This document shows, piece by piece, positions 56,339 to 64,000 of a DNA stretch of 64,000 nt. The notes under the pieces are model-generated. The model saw only the letters and a program-made list of their open reading frames with translations, was not told the origin of the DNA and made no database searches. Within the stretch, counting starts at the first letter, position 1; each line of letters begins with the position of its first letter. Origin of the DNA: Cyprinodon diabolis. Lineage: Eukaryota; Chordata; Actinopteri; Cyprinodontiformes; Cyprinodontidae. The translations under genes and the position numbers were made by a program. Location of the stretch: NCBI GenBank assembly GCA_030533445.1, contig CM060065.1:24400974-24464973 (forward strand), read 5' to 3'.

Positions 56339-64000
<7,662 letters not shown>

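Overview
The window is vertebrate nuclear DNA, almost certainly from an acanthomorph (percomorph-grade) teleost fish. The genes are split into short exons with GT/AG borders. The proteins are close to known vertebrate ones. The repeats are those of ray-finned fish: tRNA-derived SINEs, Tc1/mariner and hAT elements, 5'-truncated LINEs and long TA microsatellites. It contains no bacterial, phage or CRISPR-like material.

Layout, left to right. (1) 1-946, minus strand: the 5' end of scube2, with a signal-peptide exon, two complete EGF-like exons and the first 17 bases of a third. (2) 947-6847: intergenic, repeat-rich, grading into the probable 3' UTR of the next gene. (3) 6848-8866, minus: a complete 218-residue SINHCAF (FAM60A) paralogue in five coding exons, with a non-coding first exon and CpG/CCAAT/ZNF143-type promoter near 9.9-10.2 kb. 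(4) 12258-43930, minus: complete dennd5a, 23 coding exons and 1289 residues, plus a candidate 90-bp in-frame cassette exon. Its introns hold an intact Tc1-type transposon (25366-26970), a deleted hAT element with a BED zinc finger (35458-36394) and many smaller repeats. (5) 47116-51883, minus: complete tmem41b, seven coding exons and 284 residues. (6) 52.1-56.3 kb: intergenic, with a LINE remnant carrying an RNase H-like segment and a 712-bp hAT-type element. (7) 56339 to beyond the right edge, plus: ipo7, first 12 coding exons (445 residues).

The order SCUBE2-DENND5A-TMEM41B-IPO7, with the same relative orientations, is that of human 11p15.4. The extra SINHCAF-like gene beside DENND5A matches the human 12p11 paralogon, where SINHCAF lies beside DENND5B. 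The block therefore probably keeps an arrangement older than the vertebrate whole-genome duplications.

The genes do not form one pathway: SCUBE2 is a secreted Hedgehog-release factor, the SINHCAF-like protein a SIN3-HDAC subunit, DENND5A a Rab exchange factor, TMEM41B an ER lipid scramblase and IPO7 a nuclear import receptor. I found no novel multi-gene system. The items most worth a second look are the cassette exon, the linked SINHCAF paralogue, the apparently intact Tc1 element, the hAT/BED element and a fish repeat forming the upstream part of the ipo7 promoter.
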